45,975 nt of DNA from Propionibacteriaceae bacterium (lineage in GTDB: Bacteria > Actinomycetota > Actinomycetes > Propionibacteriales > Propionibacteriaceae). Shown here piece after piece: positions 42,326 through 45,975 of the stretch. The position numbers were made by a program, and so were the translations under genes. Where the stretch lies: positions 1 to 45,975 of the forward strand of contig JAISJP010000022.1 in assembly GCA_031261455.1 (NCBI GenBank). The letters run 5' to 3'. Below the pieces are notes generated by a model. That model was not told the DNA's origin. It did not search any database and was given only the letters and a program-made list of their open reading frames with translations. How positions within the stretch are numbered: the first letter of the stretch is position 1; each line of letters opens with the position of its first letter.

Positions 42326-42973
42326 CTACCTGCGCGCATACGTCACGAAGGAGAACCCATCGTGTGGGTCCCGGGACACCTCGCGCCACTCGTCCGCGCT
42401 GATGACGGGGAAGAACGCGTCCCCGGCAGGCTCGGCGTCGATCTCGGTGATGTCGAGCCGGGTTAGTTGCGGCCAAGCCAGCCGATATATCTGCGCTCCA
42501 CCTGCGATGAACACCTGCTTGCCGGTCCCCTCTGCCATAGACAGCGCTTTCGCGAGGGACGACACGTAGCGCACGCCGACGTCCGAGTCTCCTTGCTTGT
42601 CGCCCGTCTGACCAAGAAGCTGAGGAGGGATGGATCCTGCGACCGCGCGCAGGATGACGGGAGTGACTTGCTTGTCGCCAAGAGGAACGACCTGTTGGCC
42701 GCCACTAGGAACAGCTTGCTGATGCCCAGCAGGGACAACTTGGTCCCCACTTTGGGCCATTTGGTCGAGTAGGTCAGGACTGCGCGTGATGACAATCGTC
42801 TGCCGCCCGGGAAGCGCCCCGACCGAGTCGAAGGTAGCGCGCCCCATGATGAGCGCCCCGCCCATGGTCACCCGCTTGAATCGACGGAAGTCCTCCGGCA
42901 CATGCCACGGCATCGCGCCCCGGGATCCAATAACCCAGTTCCGCGCCACCGCCGCAATCGCCGTCAACTCCAT
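42326..42973 (-). CDS. folA: Dihydrofolate reductase with repeat-rich insertion
   Basis: A 215-residue DHFR, about 50 residues longer than typical. The normal fold is visible: AAVARNWVIGSRGAMPWHVP, catalytic Asp28 in PEDFRRFK, GGALIMGRATFDSVG, QTIVITRSP, then VFIAGGAQIY and a C-terminal DAFFPVI...EWREVSRD. Between ITRSP and VRYVSSLAKAL (residues about 67-133) lies an insertion with four 8-residue repeats (DQVVPAGH, QQAVPSGG, QQVVPLGD, KQVTPVIL) running into a REP-like palindrome translated as ILRAVAGS. The loop position should spare the active site. ATG 42973 is chosen; upstream residues in frame are not conserved. Confidence 0.93.
   Translation of the reverse strand: MELTAIAAVARNWVIGSRGAMPWHVPEDFRRFKRVTMGGALIMGRATFDSVGALPGRQTIVITRSPDLLDQMAQSGDQVVPAGHQQAVPSGGQQVVPLGDKQVTPVILRAVAGSIPPQLLGQTGDKQGDSDVGVRYVSSLAKALSMAEGTGKQVFIAGGAQIYRLAWPQLTRLDITEIDAEPAGDAFFPVISADEWREVSRDPHDGFSFVTYARR
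42592..42604. repeat. 13-bp direct repeat beside the palindrome in folA (left)
   Basis: CTTGCTTGTCGCC, identical to 42667-42679. The pair brackets the REP-like palindrome and looks like a target duplication, or the product of slippage. Confidence 0.8.
42634..42655. repeat. REP-like palindrome copy 3 (in folA)
   Basis: ATCCTGCG-ACCGCG-CGCAGGAT, preceded by GGGATGG and followed by GACGGGA, inside the folA reading frame. Matches copy 2 in arm, loop and flanks. Confidence 0.7.
42667..42679. repeat. 13-bp direct repeat beside the palindrome in folA (right)
   Basis: CTTGCTTGTCGCC, second copy of the pair with 42592-42604; translated as GDKQ in both places. Confidence 0.8.
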
Positions 42974-43134
42974 GTATCTATTCTCGCATCCGGTACCGAC
43001 AGTTCTTCCTCCGAGGCGCTTCGTCACCATTGGTGGGCAGCGTCAAGTCATGCGTCGCGACCGCTCGTCGCCGCACGCGTCTCTCAAATACCAAGTTTGC
43101 ATACGAACCGGCATCAACAATGCGGACCGCACCG

Positions 43135-43374
43135 CTATGCGCTCAGGGCAACAGCACGCTCTTGGAGCACTTGAGCAATCCATGTCTTGATCACCGACTG
43201 GCGACTGACCGCAAGCCTGCTGGCTTCTTGGTCCAACGACGCCACCATCCACGCCGGAAAGTCGACGTTCACTCGTCGAATCTCGATGTTGGGCCGCCGG
43301 GACGTGGCTACATCGAAGTACTGCAGCACGTCTTCGCCGTCGTCAAATACGGCATCTACCTCAGTTGCCTTCAT
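43135..43374 (-). CDS. BrnA/CopG-like antitoxin
   Basis: A 79-residue protein with the acidic N-terminal FDDGEDVLQYFDV, a basic RRPN turn and a ribbon-helix-helix IRRVNVDFPAWMVASLDQEA ... SVIKTWIAQVL that binds DNA as a dimer. Its ATG overlaps the toxin gene by 14 nt and has GAGGTGA 6 nt upstream. The N-terminal part should block the toxin; the RHH should repress the operon, probably at the palindrome before the toxin gene. Confidence 0.88.
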   Translation of the reverse strand: MKATEVDAVFDDGEDVLQYFDVATSRRPNIEIRRVNVDFPAWMVASLDQEASRLAVSRQSVIKTWIAQVLQERAVALSA

Positions 43375-43624
43375 ACAGATTCACCTCGTTCTTCCTTGAT
43401 CGTCGCACGGAAATGATCCTTGTTGCATCTCCCCGTGGGGTCGTTATGGCCGTGTAGTGTTTGCCGGACACTAGCCCGATGACTAGCATTCTTGGTTCGT
43501 CTTCGAAGTGCGCAGTAAGCACGAGCAGCAGCGGATCTCTCCAGAGCTCTTGGGCTTGCACAAAATCAATACCGTGCTTACCCAAGTTAGAGGCACTCTT
43601 TGCTGGATCAAACTCAAACTCCAC
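43361..43624 (-). CDS. BrnT-family ribonuclease toxin
   Basis: An 87-residue RelE-like toxin: FEFDPAKSASNLGKHGIDFV at the N-terminus is the BrnT signature, then LLLVLTAHFEDEPRMLVIG and the C-terminal RIISVRRSRKNEVNLYE. GTG 43624 is the start because AAGGAGG lies 5 nt upstream; an ATG earlier in frame would add residues with no homology. Toxin first, antitoxin second, overlapping: the standard brnTA order. It presumably cleaves RNA when the antitoxin decays. Confidence 0.88.
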   Translation of the reverse strand: MEFEFDPAKSASNLGKHGIDFVQAQELWRDPLLLVLTAHFEDEPRMLVIGLVSGKHYTAITTPRGDATRIISVRRSRKNEVNLYEGN

Positions 43625-43636
43625 TACGTCCTCCTT

Positions 43637-43651
43637 GTATATAACATATAC
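43637..43651. promoter_or_regulatory. Palindrome at the brnT promoter
   Basis: GTATAT-AAC-ATATAC, a 6-bp inverted repeat just upstream of the toxin's ribosome-binding site in a markedly AT-rich stretch. It is well placed as the autoregulatory operator for the antitoxin and overlaps a TATA-like -10. Confidence 0.5.
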
Positions 43652-43754
43652 CATTTTGATACAGAACAGACGAATATACACGTAGCCAACCGCCGTGAGG
43701 TCTATCGGTAGCGCCTCGGCACCACTGCCAGCCCACCATCGGCAGGTCAAAAGA

Positions 43755-44606
43755 TCAGATTGCGACGGGAGCCTTGATGACGGGGTACGGGTCGTAGCCG
43801 ACCAACTCGATATCGCCTAACTGGAAGGCGTCGATCTGGGTGATAGCCGGGTTCAGCCAGATGGTTGGTAGCGGGCGCGGCTCGCGAGACAACTGCTCGG
43901 CAACTTGGTCTGCGTGGTTGTCGTAGATGTGGGCGTCACCGAAGGTGTGCACGAACTCGCCCACGTCGTAGCCGCAGACTTGCGCGACCATGTGGGTGAG
44001 CAGGGCGTACGACGCGATGTTGAACGGGACGCCAAGGAACAGGTCGGCGCTGCGTTGGTAGAGTTGGCAACTCAACTTAGGCCGCGCTAAGTCGGTGGTC
44101 TCGGCATCAGTCTGCGTCTCACCAGCACCTGTAGGGGCCGGGGTAACGTAGAACTGGAACAGGGCGTGACAGGGTGGCAGGGCCATGTCGTCAACCATGC
44201 CGGGGTTCCATGCGGAGACGATGTGGCGGCGCGAGTCCGGATTGTTCTTGAGGCTGTCGATCAGGTTGGCAATCTGGTCGACGTGACGACCGTCTGGGGC
44301 GGGCCAGGAGCGCCACTGGTAGCCGTACACCGGGCCGAGATCGCCGTTGGCGTCGGCCCACTCGTCCCAGATGGTGATGTTGTTGTCGTGCAGCCACGCG
44401 ATGTTGGTGTCGCCGCGCAAGAACCAGAGCAGTTCGCCGAAAACTGCGCGGGTGAAGACCTTCTTTGTAGTGACCAGCGGGAACCCTGCGGCCAGGTCAA
44501 AACGCATCTGGTAACCGAAGACGCTCTTCGTGCCGGTGCCGGTGCGATCAGACTTGTGGACCCCGTTGTCGCGGACGTGCCGCAGCAGGTCGAGATAGGG
44601 CTTCAT
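43755..44606 (-). CDS. thyA: Thymidylate synthase ThyA
   Basis: A 283-residue folate-dependent enzyme converting dUMP to dTMP. Catalytic Cys in [28 protein letters not shown] at the N-terminus, dUMP-binding [30 protein letters not shown] and [15 protein letters not shown] hydrophilic insertion of about 20 residues ([18 protein letters not shown]) sits in the hairpin just after the active-site strand, where most ThyA have a tight turn. It starts 3 nt after the rdgB stop, so they are co-transcribed. The partner folA is separated from it by the toxin-antitoxin pair. Confidence 0.96.
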   Translation of the reverse strand: MKPYLDLLRHVRDNGVHKSDRTGTGTKSVFGYQMRFDLAAGFPLVTTKKVFTRAVFGELLWFLRGDTNIAWLHDNNITIWDEWADANGDLGPVYGYQWRSWPAPDGRHVDQIANLIDSLKNNPDSRRHIVSAWNPGMVDDMALPPCHALFQFYVTPAPTGAGETQTDAETTDLARPKLSCQLYQRSADLFLGVPFNIASYALLTHMVAQVCGYDVGEFVHTFGDAHIYDNHADQVAEQLSREPRPLPTIWLNPAITQIDAFQLGDIELVGYDPYPVIKAPVAI

Positions 44607-44609
44607 GGT

Positions 44610-45242
44610 TTATCGTGCCCCGAGCAGCTCGACTAGCGTGGGCAGCATGGCGCGCATCGCCTTGCCGCGGTGCGAGATGGCGTTCTTCTCCGGCGCGCTC
44701 AACTCGGCGTTGGTGCGGGGTTCGCCGTCGTCGGCAGCGGTGGAGTCGTCGGCAACGAAGATGGGGTCGTAGCCGAAGCCGCCCTCGCCGCGGGGGGCGG
44801 TGGCCAGCACCCCGGGCATCTCGCCGGTCCAGGTGTGCTCGGCGCCGTCCGGGGTGACTAGCGCCACGACGGACACGAACTTGGCGGTGCGGCGGTCCTC
44901 GTCAACATCGTCGATCTGGCGCAACACCAGCTCCAGGTTGGCGGTGTCGTCACACTCCGGACCCGCCCAGCGGGACGAGCGGACGCCGGGCATGCCGCCC
45001 AGCGCATCCACACACAGCCCGGAGTCGTCCGCTATGGTGATCAGTCCGGTGGCGGCGACACCTGCGCGGGCTTTGATGAGCGCATTGCCGACAAACGACC
45101 ACTCGGTCTCTGCCGGTTCCGGGTAAGCACCAGCAGTCTTGGGAGAGACGACAGTGACGGTCAGCCCGGCCTCGTCCACAATTGACTGGAGCTCCGCGAG
45201 CTTCTTCGCGTTGTTGGTAGCGAGCAGTATCTGACTAGTCAT
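44610..45242 (-). CDS. rdgB: RdgB/HAM1 dITP/XTP pyrophosphatase
   Basis: A 210-residue house-cleaning nucleotidase removing non-canonical purine triphosphates. LLATNNAKKLAEL at the N-terminus, SFVGNALIKARAG, IADDSGLCVDALGG, GFGYDPIFV and EKNAISHRGKAM are the family signatures. ATG 45242 follows GGAGGCAGGG. Very tight coupling to thyA (3 nt); upstream rph is 139 bp away across a gap with GGACTT hexamer repeats. Confidence 0.95.
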   Translation of the reverse strand: MTSQILLATNNAKKLAELQSIVDEAGLTVTVVSPKTAGAYPEPAETEWSFVGNALIKARAGVAATGLITIADDSGLCVDALGGMPGVRSSRWAGPECDDTANLELVLRQIDDVDEDRRTAKFVSVVALVTPDGAEHTWTGEMPGVLATAPRGEGGFGYDPIFVADDSTAADDGEPRTNAELSAPEKNAISHRGKAMRAMLPTLVELLGAR

Positions 45243-45306
45243 TTTGCCCTGCCTCCAGCCTCGCTCCAGGGGCTGTCGTCTGGACTTGGGACTGGACCTG
45301 AGGTTC

Positions 45307-45330
45307 GGGTTGGACTTGGACTTGGACTTG
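45307..45330. repeat. Hexamer repeats (GGACTT) in rph-rdgB gap
   Basis: About 24 bp of GGACTT-type units, with further degenerate copies to either side, between rph and rdgB. Simple-sequence tract of unknown meaning. Confidence 0.5.
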
Positions 45331-45381
45331 CCCGCTCACCTGAAGAGTCACGAATAGCGCCTGGTTCAGCATGGCAACCCC

Positions 45382-45975
45382 CTACGCACTCAGCCCGAGG
45401 GCGACGCGCTGGAGGCGGGTCAGTTCTGCACATCCCGCCGCACCCAGGTCGAGCAGTTCGTTGAGCTGGTCGCGGGTGAACGGCTCACCCTCGGCCGTGC
45501 CCTGCACCTCGATGAGGCGACCGTCTCCGGTGTAGACCAAGTTCATGTCCGTGTCGGCGGTGGAGTCTTCCTCGTACGCCAGGTCGAGCATGGGCACGCC
45601 CTTTACGATGCCGACCGAGATGGCAGACAGCGAGCCGATCAGCGGCTCCCCAGCCAGCGCACCTCGCTCCCGCAGCCACTCAACGGCGTCCCACAAGGCA
45701 ACATACGCGCCGGTGATGGACGCGGTGCGGGTGCCGCCGTCGGCCTGCAGCACGTCGCAGTCAAGCTGAATGGTGTTCTCGCCCAGTGCCTTGTAATCGA
45801 TGACGGCACGCAGGCTGCGTCCGATCAGTCTTGAAATCTCGTGGGTACGCCCGCCAACCTTGCCTTTGCGGGCCTCGCGGTCGTTGCGGGTGTTTGTGGC
45901 CCGCGGCAGCATCTCGTACTCGGACGTCACCCAGCCAAGACCGGAGCCTTTGCGCCAGCGGGGAACCCCCACCTC
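45382..45975 (-). CDS. rph: Ribonuclease PH, C-terminal part (cut by window edge)
   Basis: The last 197 residues of RNase PH, a phosphorolytic 3'-5' exoribonuclease that trims tRNA 3' ends. The window begins in the conserved [19 protein letters not shown] segment; [52 protein letters not shown] and [15 protein letters not shown] are family motifs with the phosphate-binding Arg. About 45 N-terminal residues lie beyond the right edge. It is upstream of rdgB on the same strand, a common actinobacterial pair. Confidence 0.95.
   Translation of the reverse strand, partial: EVGVPRWRKGSGLGWVTSEYEMLPRATNTRNDREARKGKVGGRTHEISRLIGRSLRAVIDYKALGENTIQLDCDVLQADGGTRTASITGAYVALWDAVEWLRERGALAGEPLIGSLSAISVGIVKGVPMLDLAYEEDSTADTDMNLVYTGDGRLIEVQGTAEGEPFTRDQLNELLDLGAAGCAELTRLQRVALGLSA

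Overview
The window is a 46-kb chromosomal segment of a high-GC Gram-positive bacterium (Actinomycetota), most likely an Actinomycetales/Actinomycetaceae-like host-associated lineage. The evidence is a PcrA helicase with the actinobacterial Tudor-like C-terminus, a DUF6350 (PerM-type) membrane protein, a complete 14-gene complex I operon joined to a MenJ-type reductase and a polyprenyl diphosphate synthase, a gephyrin/MoeA-like protein beside 5-formyl-THF cyclo-ligase, and an LPXTG surface protein with MucBP-like repeats. The genus cannot be fixed from sequence alone. No phage, IS element or CRISPR array is visible.

Layout. 1-9.9 kb: partial purH, DUF6350 protein and pcrA (minus), a small PspC protein (plus), then moeA-like/coaB/coaC (minus), divergent from 5-FCL and a SAF-domain protein (plus). 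coaB and coaC are separate genes of the streptococcal kind, not the usual fused coaBC. A pair of opposed DnaA boxes lies between 5-FCL and the SAF gene. 9.9-12.4 kb: an AT-rich non-coding stretch, tRNA-Arg(CCT), a GNAT acetyltransferase, a small unknown protein and an orphan ornithine carbamoyltransferase. 12.6-17.0 kb: response regulator, histidine kinase, MacB-like permease, ABC ATPase and a short membrane protein with an Asp-box; an 11-bp-spaced direct repeat before the permease is a good candidate regulator site. 17.1-21.0 kb: tRNA-Leu(CAG), tRNA-Ser(CGA) with a 65-bp duplication of its 3' end plus terminator around a hairpin-rich insert, an ECF sigma factor and a large secreted surface protein; this is the most accessory-looking part.

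21.1-40.8 kb: menaquinone-linked respiration. Reading along the minus strand: aminotransferase, menJ, nuoA-N, polyprenyl synthase, most of them overlapping or separated by only a few bases. NADH electrons enter at NuoEFG, pass through the Fe-S chain to NuoBD, and reduce menaquinone whose tail is presumably made by the polyprenyl synthase and modified by MenJ. NuoM appears to lack a conserved proton-channel lysine.

40.9-46.0 kb (minus strand): dinB, folA, a BrnT/BrnA-type toxin-antitoxin pair, thyA, rdgB and partial rph. The thymidylate pair folA/thyA is split by the toxin-antitoxin module, and folA carries an unusual in-frame insertion made of 24-bp repeats plus a REP-like palindrome that also occurs at two other places in the window.
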